A stretch of 5,659 nt of DNA, taken from an uncultured Clostridia bacterium (lineage in GTDB: Bacteria; Bacillota; Clostridia; Acetivibrionales; CALMWN01). Under the pieces are notes generated by a model. It did not search any database. It was not told the DNA's origin and saw nothing but the letters and a program-made list of their open reading frames with translations. The stretch spans positions 1-5,659 of the forward strand of contig CALMWN010000468.1 in the NCBI GenBank assembly GCA_937873555.1. The letters run 5' to 3'. A program made the position numbers and the translations under genes. Positions 1 to 5,659 of this stretch are shown in pieces (position 1 is the stretch's first letter; each line of letters starts with the position of its first letter).

Positions 1-2412
1 GCTACAAGAAATCAAACTTTCCCCCAAATAATTGTTTCTGGAACTTCTGAAGTCATAATTGCATGGCAGGATTACAGAGACGGTTACTCTGATATATATG
101 CCCAAAAAATAAATTCAAAAGGCAGTATTTTGTGGGAAAAAGACGGACTCCCTGTCTGTAGGGCTTTTGCAAACCAGCTTTCACCACAGCTTGCTGCTGA
201 CGGCGCTGGCGGAGCAATAATAACTTGGTATGATTACAGGTCAGGAAAGGGTGAAGATATCTATGCGCAGAGAATAAGCACAGCCGGAAGCAACGAATGG
301 CAGCTTGATGGACTTCCTGTTTGCATTGAAATCGGCACCCAATGGTATCCGCAGATAATAAGTGACGGGGCAGGAGGAGCAATCATATGCTGGGACGATA
401 AAAGAAGCGGATATTATGATACTTATGCTCAAAGGCTTGACTCAAGCGGGAATCCGATCTGGCATGTAAATGGAATCCCAATCTGCACAGCACCAGAAAA
501 CCAGGAATACAGTCAAATAGCTTCATTTGAGCCGGGTTATTTTATTATTGCCTGGCAGGATTATAGAAATGAAAACGCAGACGTATATGCACAAAAGGTA
601 GACGCAAACGGCAGAGTAATGTGGAAAACGAACGGAGAAATTGTTTGCAATGTGGCCGCCAACCAGGAAAGACCGCAGATCATAGGAGGTGAAAATCCGA
701 TAATTATCTGGACCGATTATAGAAATGGTACAGGTAATTCAGATATATTCTGCCAAAAAATATCACAATCAGGATCGCTTATCTGGAATAAATCTGGCGT
801 TCCCATTTGCGAGGCTTCTGGAAACCAGGAAAACCCGAGAGCTGCCTCTGATGGAAGTGGCGGCGCAGTAATCGCATGGCAGGATGGAAGATCAGCCACA
901 ACCGCGGTTTTTGCGAGAAGAATAAACAAAGACGGTAAAGCCCTGTGGGCACCGGACGGAAAAACCATCTGCGATGCGGTAAGTGAAGCCGAGTTCCCGC
1001 AGGTTGCATCAATCAATGAAAATACTTTAATTGTCTGGAACGACAAAAGAAGTGGCGGCCTTGACATATATGCTCAAAATATAAACTTAAGCGGGATAAC
1101 CCTGTGGAAACATTGTGGCATTGAAGTGGCTTTTGCTTTTGGATCAGTAACGCAGCAGAAGCCAAGGATAGCAAAATCCAGCAAAGGCGAATACATAATT
1201 GTATTTGAAGATCATAGAAATGGTTTTTCGAATGTATACTCACAAAAGATCAACAATAAAGGCAAAATCCTTTGGGAAAGGGATGCTATTAGAATATGCA
1301 ATATCGCGAGCAATCAATTGAATCCGGATCTTGTATCAGATGACGATGGAGGAGCAATAATTGTATGGGAAGACAGCAGGTCGGGCATTTCAAACATATA
1401 TGCCCAAAGAATCGATGCTTACGGAAATATATTATGGGATGAGGGCGGCATCCTTATCTGCCAAGCGGAAGGCAGGAAAATAAATCCAAGGCCGACAAAA
1501 GACTCAAAAGGAGGAGCAATTATCATCTGGCAAGATTCAAGGACAGGAACTGATCTGTACAATGTATATGCACAAAGAATAGACAAAAATGGTTTTCTTT
1601 TATGGAGAATCGATGGAGTTTTCTTGAGCAAAAGTGAATGGACGCAATCCGGTTTAAAAATTACTCCTGACGGTGAGGGGGGAGCTGTAGTCACCTGGGC
1701 TGAATATGAAAGAAACATAAATACCCCTGATATTTATGCCCAGAGGATCAGCGGCACCGGAAGTGTATTATGGGGACCCCGAGGTCTTGCTGTATGCAAG
1801 GCACCGGAAGCACAAAAAAATCCTGATATAGCAATGGAGGATTCAATAATAATCGTTTGGGAAGATAGCGGGAGCGGGAATTATGACATATATGCGCAGA
1901 AAATAGGCAAGGATGGCACAGTTGCGTGGGAAAGTGACGGAATACCTGTATGCACTGCCCCCTTCACACAACACGAACCTAAACTAGCTCAAAAAAAAGA
2001 CGGGGGAGCCACCGTCGTCTGGGAAGACTATAGAAATGCCAACTGGGATATTTTTATTCAGAGAATCGACCCATCTGGAAATCTTATGTGGAACAAGGCC
2101 GGAGTCGAAATTTGTTCTGCATCCGGCACACAATACTCTCCGCAGATAATAAATAGCGAAGGGTTCTCTTCAATAATAGTCTGGGAAGACTACAGGAACA
2201 ATAAGAGCTACAACATATATGCCCAAAAGATTGCAGGCTCTGGAGATCTCCTCTGGAACAGGGATGGAATACCTGTATGCTTGACAGAAGAAGGAGCAAG
2301 AAATCCGCAGATGGTTGATGATGGCGAGAATGGGGCATTGATTGTTTGGACAGATTACAGATACGGAAGCTACGATATTTATGCTCAAAGGATAAACGAA
2401 GAGATAGCTAAA
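1..2412 (+). repeat. Protein-coding tandem repeat array: 14 full units of about 162 bp plus one partial
   Basis: The units begin at the conserved Trp codon TGG. Complete units start at 133, 298, 460, 622, 784, 946, 1105, 1273, 1435, 1603, 1771, 1927, 2089 and 2254; bases 1-132 are the end of an earlier unit. Unit lengths in residues are 55, 54, 54, 54, 54, 53, 56, 54, 56, 56, 52, 54, 55 and 53. Length changes fall in two loops, around the DGxGG turn and between xDxR and the IYAQ strand. The opening Trp is invariant in all 14. The copies are well diverged at DNA level, with only short shared stretches such as GGAGGAGCAAT, so the array is old and not a recent slippage expansion. Confidence 0.88.
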
Positions 2413-2415
2413 TAA
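1..2415 (+). CDS. Large tandem-repeat protein, probably extracellular and beta-propeller-like (5' end outside window)
   Basis: The reading frame is open from base 1 to a TAA at 2413-2415, giving 804 residues with no start in the window. The TTG at 130 lies inside a conserved Leu codon at a repeat boundary, so it is not the start. The whole product consists of units of 52-56 residues: W-x-x-D-G-[IL]-P-[VI]-C near the unit start, then Q-x-x-P-Q-[IL], D-G-x-G-G-A-I-I-x-W-x-D-x-R, and [DN]-[IV]-Y-A-Q-[RK]-I before a Gly turn. Alternating hydrophobic runs (AIIxW, DIYAQRI, GxIL) separated by Gly/Asp turns suggest beta-strands, so a propeller or solenoid is a reasonable inference, not a demonstrated fold. 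Only five residues (EEIAK) follow the last strand: there is no C-terminal sorting domain or membrane anchor, so any export signal must lie upstream of the window. Enzymatic function is unknown; a surface, adhesive or binding role is a guess. The gene is tail-to-tail with metK. Confidence 0.85.
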   Translation, partial: ATRNQTFPQIIVSGTSEVIIAWQDYRDGYSDIYAQKINSKGSILWEKDGLPVCRAFANQLSPQLAADGAGGAIITWYDYRSGKGEDIYAQRISTAGSNEWQLDGLPVCIEIGTQWYPQIISDGAGGAIICWDDKRSGYYDTYAQRLDSSGNPIWHVNGIPICTAPENQEYSQIASFEPGYFIIAWQDYRNENADVYAQKVDANGRVMWKTNGEIVCNVAANQERPQIIGGENPIIIWTDYRNGTGNSDIFCQKISQSGSLIWNKSGVPICEASGNQENPRAASDGSGGAVIAWQDGRSATTAVFARRINKDGKALWAPDGKTICDAVSEAEFPQVASINENTLIVWNDKRSGGLDIYAQNINLSGITLWKHCGIEVAFAFGSVTQQKPRIAKSSKGEYIIVFEDHRNGFSNVYSQKINNKGKILWERDAIRICNIASNQLNPDLVSDDDGGAIIVWEDSRSGISNIYAQRIDAYGNILWDEGGILICQAEGRKINPRPTKDSKGGAIIIWQDSRTGTDLYNVYAQRIDKNGFLLWRIDGVFLSKSEWTQSGLKITPDGEGGAVVTWAEYERNINTPDIYAQRISGTGSVLWGPRGLAVCKAPEAQKNPDIAMEDSIIIVWEDSGSGNYDIYAQKIGKDGTVAWESDGIPVCTAPFTQHEPKLAQKKDGGATVVWEDYRNANWDIFIQRIDPSGNLMWNKAGVEICSASGTQYSPQIINSEGFSSIIVWEDYRNNKSYNIYAQKIAGSGDLLWNRDGIPVCLTEEGARNPQMVDDGENGALIVWTDYRYGSYDIYAQRINEEIAK

Positions 2416-3612
2416 TTATATCCCTGCCTCTTTTATTAAAATCTGCACCTTATCTGTTTCCTCCCATGGCAGATTCAGCTCAGTCCTCCCAAAATGACCA
2501 TAAGCGGCAACCTGTTTATAGAGAGGCCTTCGAAGCCCAAGATATTTAATAATCATCCCGGGCCTGAAGTCAAAACACTTTTCAATAATCTTATTAATTT
2601 GTTCATCCGGAACCCTCCCTGTCCCAAAAGTGTTCACCATAACAGAAAGAGGCCTGGCTACTCCAATTGCGTAAGCAACTTGAACTTCGCATCTTCTGGC
2701 TAACCTTGCGGCAACAATATTCTTTGCAACATACCTCATCATGTAGCCGCCCGACCTGTCCACCTTTGTCGGATCCTTTCCGGAGAAGCATCCACCTCCG
2801 TGGCGGGCGCTGCCCCCATACGTGTCAATTATTATCTTTCTCCCCGTAAGCCCTGTATCCCCCTGTGGGCCGCCAATAACAAACCGGCCGGTAGGATTAA
2901 CATAATATTTCGTGTTATTATCAATGTATTCGGCCGGGATAACTTTCTTGATGACATGCTCCACAATTTCTTCTTTTATATTTTCATATTTAACATCAGG
3001 CGCATGCTGTGCGGCAACCAGCGCGCTGTCAACCCTCACTGGCTTATCTCCTTCATATTCCACTGTAACCTGCGACTTCCCGTCTGGCCTGAGATATGGC
3101 AGTGTCCCGTTCTTCCTTACTTCCGCTAATCTTTGCGCAAGCCGGTGAGCAAACATTATTGGCATCGGCATGAGCTCTGGAGTTTCATCTGTTGCATAGC
3201 CAAACATAAGCCCCTGGTCCCCTGCCCCGAGCTTTTCCAGGTCTTCATGGACAACTTCCCCGCCTTTTGTCTCAAGGCTTTTGTCAACTCCCATAGCAAT
3301 ATCCTTTGACTGCTCCTTGATTGAAACAAGAACTCCACAGGTTTCATAGTCAAAACCAATTTCCCTGCTTACATAACCAATGTCGCGAATTGTGCTCCTT
3401 GCAATTGCCGGTATTTCAACATAACATCCTGTTGTTATTTCCCCTGCTACCACAACCAGACCGTTCGTTGTCAAACATTCACAGGCAACCCTTGCCGGCG
3501 GATCTTTTGCTATTATCGCATCAAGTATCGCGTCAGAGATCTGGTCGCACATCTTGTCCGGATGTCCTTCTGTTACTGATTCAGAAGTAAACAAATATCT
3601 TTTATTAGCCAT
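2416..3612 (-). CDS. metK: S-adenosylmethionine synthetase (methionine adenosyltransferase)
   Basis: Cytoplasmic enzyme that makes S-adenosylmethionine from methionine and ATP, releasing phosphate and pyrophosphate; it supplies the cell's methyl donor. The 398-residue product has the family's usual length and signatures: TEGHPDK at residues 14-20 (ATP/methionine site), the mobile active-site loop near EQSKDIAMGVD (100-110), GAGDQG at 129-134, the GGGxFSGKDPTKVDRS phosphate-binding segment at 272-287, and AAYGHFGR near the C-terminus (369-376). The ATG at 3612 is chosen because AAGGGG lies 8 nt upstream and the protein then begins MANKRYLFTSESVTEGHPDK, as in homologues. An in-frame TTG at 3630 would start upstream of and translate through that ribosome site. 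Minor oddities: Cys at 275 where Ala is usual (GGGCFSGKD), and GGYMMRY where AAYAARY or GAYMARY is common; catalytic residues are intact. The gene is transcribed alone from its own promoter, and its stop touches that of the repeat-protein gene. Confidence 0.98.
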   Translation of the reverse strand: MANKRYLFTSESVTEGHPDKMCDQISDAILDAIIAKDPPARVACECLTTNGLVVVAGEITTGCYVEIPAIARSTIRDIGYVSREIGFDYETCGVLVSIKEQSKDIAMGVDKSLETKGGEVVHEDLEKLGAGDQGLMFGYATDETPELMPMPIMFAHRLAQRLAEVRKNGTLPYLRPDGKSQVTVEYEGDKPVRVDSALVAAQHAPDVKYENIKEEIVEHVIKKVIPAEYIDNNTKYYVNPTGRFVIGGPQGDTGLTGRKIIIDTYGGSARHGGGCFSGKDPTKVDRSGGYMMRYVAKNIVAARLARRCEVQVAYAIGVARPLSVMVNTFGTGRVPDEQINKIIEKCFDFRPGMIIKYLGLRRPLYKQVAAYGHFGRTELNLPWEETDKVQILIKEAGI

Positions 3613-3620
3613 ATTTCCTG

Positions 3621-3626
3621 CCCCTT
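3621..3626 (-). promoter_or_regulatory. Ribosome binding site of metK (decides the start)
   Basis: On the minus strand AAGGGG stands 8 nt before the ATG at 3612. This supports that ATG over the in-frame TTG at 3630, for which the purine-rich site would lie inside the coding sequence. Confidence 0.75.
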
Positions 3627-3642
3627 TCAAAAAATTGAGGCA

Positions 3643-3671
3643 AGTATATCACCCGTATGCTAAAATGTCCA
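3643..3671 (-). promoter_or_regulatory. Predicted sigma70-type promoter of metK
   Basis: On the minus strand the -35 box is TGGACA (3671-3666) and the -10 box is TATACT (3648-3643), separated by exactly 17 bp. Each box has one mismatch to consensus, and a TG one base before the -10 (TGATATACT) makes it an extended -10. Transcription would start near 3636, giving a leader of about 24 nt before the ATG. That is too short for a SAM riboswitch or leader attenuator. Confidence 0.7.
3658..3666 (+). promoter_or_regulatory. Possible extended -10 promoter for the peptidase-xer pair
   Basis: TGC-TAAAAT fits an extended -10 (TGn followed by a hexamer one base from TATAAT). No good -35 exists at 17 bp; TTGAGG at 3635-3640 is 20 bp away. 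Initiation about 7 bp downstream would fall at or next to the GTG start codon at 3673, giving a leaderless transcript. The element overlaps the -35 box of the metK promoter by one base (3666), so the two promoters would probably interfere. This is inference from a short motif. Confidence 0.4.
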
Positions 3672-3672
3672 C

Positions 3673-4113
3673 GTGGGGAATCTAAGCGAGCACTTCAACC
3701 ATCAGGATTTCTTCTGCAGGTGCGAAGCATGTAAAGGCTCAAAGGATGCCGAATATAAGATACACCTCGGCCTTGTTGGGGCGCTTGAGCTCCTCTGGGT
3801 CAAGCTTAACAGACCTATAAAGATCAAATCTTCCTACCGCTGCGAAGCTCAGAACGAAAAGCTCGGGGGAGGAAGAAAAAGCTTCCACATATATGGCAAG
3901 GCAGCGCACATATATGTTGATGGACTTTCCCCGCAGGAACTCTTCAAAAAAGCAAGTGAAGTCGAGGAAATCAGGGGGCTCGGCCTGAATCTGGAAGAAG
4001 GCACTGTGCACATTGACCTGCGCGATGAAAAGGATAGGCAGGAATGGGTAAAGGAAAAAGGCAAGTACGTGACGCTTACCGCCGACAGGAAGCATGTTTA
4101 TGGCCTTGATTAG
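3673..4113 (+). CDS. M15-type zinc peptidase-like protein (D-Ala-D-Ala carboxypeptidase / endolysin-like fold), with a changed metal ligand
   Basis: The 146-residue protein follows the Peptidase_M15_3 plan: N-terminal LSEHF at 4-8, Cys residues at 15, 17 and 20 (FFCRCEAC), SSYRC at 53-57 (family SGYR), the H-x-x-G-x-A segment at 72-77, and VHIDLR at 112-117 (family HVDxR). Relatives cleave peptide cross-bridges or D-Ala ends in peptidoglycan, using a zinc bound by His, Asp and His. Here the ligands would be H72, H79 and H113: residue 79 is His (CAC) where Asp (GAC) is expected, so activity is uncertain. No signal peptide is seen. GTG at 3673 is the only start compatible with LSEHF, because an in-frame stop lies at 3661; no Shine-Dalgarno site precedes it. 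Its TAG is followed directly by the ATG of the recombinase gene, suggesting one operon. Cell-wall remodelling, a domesticated phage lysin, or a non-catalytic binding protein are all possible. Confidence 0.8.
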   Translation: MGNLSEHFNHQDFFCRCEACKGSKDAEYKIHLGLVGALELLWVKLNRPIKIKSSYRCEAQNEKLGGGRKSFHIYGKAAHIYVDGLSPQELFKKASEVEEIRGLGLNLEEGTVHIDLRDEKDRQEWVKEKGKYVTLTADRKHVYGLD

Positions 4114-4992
4114 ATGAAAAGCTGCATTGCTCCCTTCCAAACATATTTGAAATCCGAGCGAAACCTTTCAATAAACACAATACTTGCATACATCCGTGAC
4201 CTAAATCAATTTATCGGTTTTACTAAAGGCAAAGGATCGCTTTTTGAGAATCCGGAAAGAATCGACCATTCGTTTGCAAGGAATTATCTCAGGTACCTTG
4301 AGGTGCAGAAGCTATCAAAAAAATCAATTGCAAGGAAAATATCCTCCTGCAGGGCTTTCTTCAGGTTCCTTTTGCGAGAACGAAAGATAAAATTAAATCC
4401 ATTTGAGCATATTCTCTCTCCAAAGCTCGGAAAGAGGCTTCCGTCATTCCTTTACCCCGAAGAGATGGTCAAACTTCTAAATTCAGTGAACTTAAAGTTA
4501 AAGAACGGTCCAAGGGACCTTGCAATCCTCGAACTTATTTACGCTTCTGGAATGAGGGTTGGCGAAGTTGCAAAACTGAAACTTGATGATGTTGATCTGG
4601 AAAATAGCGAAATACTTGTGCATGGAAAAGGTGATAAGGAAAGAGTTGTCCTTATCGGATCTCATGCTGTTTCATCGATAAGAAAATATCTTGAGGGAAG
4701 AAAAAGCAAAGAAAATACATTGTTCCTTGGAAGGATGGGAACAAAGCTTACAAGCAGGTCTATCGAGAGAATGATAAGGAAATATGCGAAGAAGGCGGGA
4801 CTCGCAAAGCGTGTAACCCCTCACACCTTGAGGCATTCATTCGCCACTCATCTCCTTGACCGCGGCGCGGACCTGAAGATCGTTCAGGAACTCCTTGGCC
4901 ACTCATCGCTCTCAACAACTCAGATCTACACACACTTAACCAAAGAGAAACTCAAATCAATTTACGATAAAGCCCACCCACGGGCAAAATAG
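4114..4992 (+). CDS. xerC: Tyrosine recombinase of the XerC/XerD family
   Basis: The 292-residue product has the length and two-domain build of Xer recombinases: an N-terminal SAM-like core-binding domain (about 1-90, with the LSxxTxxxYxxDLxxF-like pattern at 18-33) and a C-terminal catalytic domain (about 110-280). All catalytic residues are visible: R148 in ASGMRVGEV, K172 in HGKGDKERVV, H237 and R240 in HTLRHSFATH, H263 in LGHSS, and nucleophile Y272 in TQIYTHL. The C-terminus (YDKAHPRAK) resembles chromosomal Xer proteins, which resolve chromosome dimers at dif near the division septum, more than phage integrases. The ending looks slightly more like XerC than XerD, but that assignment is tentative. 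The ATG follows the upstream TAG with no gap and has no good ribosome site, so translation probably depends on coupling to the peptidase-like gene. No terminator hairpin is visible after the stop. Confidence 0.93.
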   Translation: MKSCIAPFQTYLKSERNLSINTILAYIRDLNQFIGFTKGKGSLFENPERIDHSFARNYLRYLEVQKLSKKSIARKISSCRAFFRFLLRERKIKLNPFEHILSPKLGKRLPSFLYPEEMVKLLNSVNLKLKNGPRDLAILELIYASGMRVGEVAKLKLDDVDLENSEILVHGKGDKERVVLIGSHAVSSIRKYLEGRKSKENTLFLGRMGTKLTSRSIERMIRKYAKKAGLAKRVTPHTLRHSFATHLLDRGADLKIVQELLGHSSLSTTQIYTHLTKEKLKSIYDKAHPRAK

Positions 4993-4995
4993 AAT

Positions 4996-5023
4996 TTGAC
5001 TTTGCAAACTTAGTCATTATAAT
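4996..5023 (+). promoter_or_regulatory. Strong predicted sigma70-type promoter of the lipoprotein gene
   Basis: TTGACT (4996-5001, one mismatch to TTGACA) and a perfect TATAAT (5018-5023) are 16 bp apart. Transcription would start near 5030, leaving a leader of about 17 nt before the ATG at 5047. It lies just downstream of the recombinase stop (4990-4992) and suggests the lipoprotein is transcribed independently. Confidence 0.75.
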
Positions 5024-5032
5024 TCAAATACC

Positions 5033-5039
5033 AAGGGGG
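5033..5039 (+). promoter_or_regulatory. Ribosome binding site of the lipoprotein gene
   Basis: AAGGGGG lies 7 nt before the ATG at 5047. It resembles the AAGGGG site of metK, which supports the start of a gene that otherwise lacks a recognised family. Confidence 0.75.
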
Positions 5040-5046
5040 TATTAAC

Positions 5047-5659
5047 ATGAAAAAAGGGTATTTGCTCCTGATCCTCGGTCTCTGTCTTCTCTCCTTCGCT
5101 TTCATTTACGGGTGCGGAACTGCGCCAACTGGAGGAGGAGCAGGAGCGGGCGTGCGTACATATTACGGAACACAAAGTCCTGGTGACGCGTGGAAATGGG
5201 AAATTGGAAGCAGTACATTTTTTGGAACCAATGAAACAAATGGTTTCTGGGTAAGCGGGACATATCAAACTCTTAATAGCGGCTTCGGCAAAGCACATGT
5301 CGTTGATTCATTAAACGATGATGCTAATGGGCAAGACGCATATTTTTTGGAATTCCCAAATACAATGCTTCTTGTAAAGCCAACGATCGAAGCAGGCGAT
5401 GATGACCGTATAATTGTATGCGCTGCTGCCGCCCAGACTCGCCCAACTGCCCGTCACTTCAACTGGATAACTATCCCATGGGCTACTTGGGATACAGACC
5501 AAAATGCTTACGGGACCGTTGAGGCAACTTACGGCGATACCACAATTTTTGAGGTATGGTTCTATAAAATGGATGGTAATCCTACGTCACAAATAAAAAC
5601 AATCGAAGCCGGCTGGAACTTTTCAGATGGTTATTTTTCCCGCGCAGGCAGTGATTTTT
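5047..5659 (+). CDS. Predicted lipoprotein of unknown function (3' end outside window)
   Basis: The frame is open from the ATG at 5047 to the window end, giving 204 residues with no stop. The N-terminus is a lipoprotein signal peptide: KK at 2-3, a hydrophobic core at 5-20, then a lipobox I20-Y21-G22-C23, with Tyr at -2 a little unusual. Cleavage and lipidation at C23 would leave a Gly/Ala/Thr-rich flexible linker (24-35) before the globular part. Gly at +2 would not act as an inner-membrane retention signal if the cell is a diderm. The remainder is rich in Trp, Tyr, Phe, Thr, Gly and Asp (for example FNWITIPWATWDTD at 138-151), as in secreted beta-sandwich domains, but I recognise no family, catalytic motif or repeat. 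It has its own promoter and a good ribosome site. Confidence is high that the gene is real and a lipoprotein, and nil on function. Confidence 0.85.
   Translation, partial: MKKGYLLLILGLCLLSFAFIYGCGTAPTGGGAGAGVRTYYGTQSPGDAWKWEIGSSTFFGTNETNGFWVSGTYQTLNSGFGKAHVVDSLNDDANGQDAYFLEFPNTMLLVKPTIEAGDDDRIIVCAAAAQTRPTARHFNWITIPWATWDTDQNAYGTVEATYGDTTIFEVWFYKMDGNPTSQIKTIEAGWNFSDGYFSRAGSDF

Noticed and set aside
130..132. TTG as the start codon of the repeat protein
   Set aside because: The frame is open to base 1 and the upstream residues match the repeat consensus (IIAWQDYR, DIYAQKI), so this TTG is an internal Leu codon.
717..2388. Minus-strand open frames across the repeat gene
   Set aside because: They recur because the sense strand is repetitive; the products are low in recognisable motifs and lack ribosome sites.
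2411..2445. A terminator at the convergent gene ends (TAATTA palindrome, TTTTATTAAAA)
   Set aside because: The symmetric stretches are very short and AT-only, too weak for a convincing intrinsic terminator.
2494..3590. Plus-strand open frames across metK
   Set aside because: They are antisense shadows of a well-conserved gene and their translations show no family motifs.
3613..3630. TTG at 3630 as the metK start, adding six residues
   Set aside because: The added codons contain the AAGGGG ribosome site, and MetK homologues begin near the ATG at 3612.
3613..3672. A SAM-responsive riboswitch upstream of metK
   Set aside because: The predicted leader is only about 24 nt, too short for known SAM riboswitch classes.
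3665..3685. A six-codon leader peptide (ATG at 3665, TAA at 3683)
   Set aside because: It overlaps the probable -10 and lies largely upstream of the expected transcript start, with no ribosome site; it is probably chance.
3673..4992. A prophage lysis-integration module (endolysin plus integrase)
   Set aside because: The recombinase has the length and C-terminus of a chromosomal Xer protein, and no other phage gene, attachment site or tRNA is present. A phage origin of the peptidase-like gene alone is not excluded.
5017..5502. Minus-strand open frames opposite the lipoprotein gene
   Set aside because: The plus strand here has a promoter, ribosome site, signal peptide and lipobox; the reverse frames have none of these.

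Overview
The window reads as ordinary bacterial chromosome, densely packed and of moderate, slightly AT-leaning composition. It holds five genes, two of them cut by the window edges. The organism cannot be named from this sequence. MetK resembles the longer-loop form seen in Gram-positive and related bacteria (a recollection of the family, not a search result). A lipoprotein signal peptide, a large repeat protein of the kind common in environmental genomes and very short intergenic gaps would fit an uncultivated or candidate-phylum bacterium; this is inference only.

Layout. Bases 1-2415 (+) are the 3' part of a large gene made entirely of about 54-residue tandem repeats: 14 complete copies plus the end of one more. 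Its stop codon abuts exactly the stop codon of metK (2416-3612, minus strand), which encodes a complete 398-residue S-adenosylmethionine synthetase. A 60-bp divergent intergenic region follows. It holds a convincing metK promoter and a probable, weaker extended -10 for the rightward genes. Rightward come an M15-type zinc peptidase-like protein (3673-4113, GTG start) and, with no intervening base (TAG then ATG), a complete XerC/XerD-family tyrosine recombinase (4114-4992). A short gap with a near-consensus sigma70 promoter and a strong Shine-Dalgarno site leads into a predicted lipoprotein (5047 to the window end, truncated).

How the genes relate. metK is housekeeping (methyl-donor supply). 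The peptidase-like gene and the recombinase look like one transcriptional and translational unit, although their functions (cell wall; site-specific recombination, probably chromosome dimer resolution) are not obviously one pathway. The repeat protein and the lipoprotein look like envelope or surface proteins of unknown function. I see no tRNA, rRNA, CRISPR array, insertion sequence or clear terminator.

Most notable points: the long degenerate repeat protein with a cysteine at the same position in 12 of 14 complete repeats; the M15-like protein in which the usual Asp zinc ligand is His, next to a 10-bp direct repeat; the compact divergent promoter region with a possible leaderless GTG start; and the unrecognised lipoprotein with its own strong promoter. 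I found no convincing new multi-gene system.
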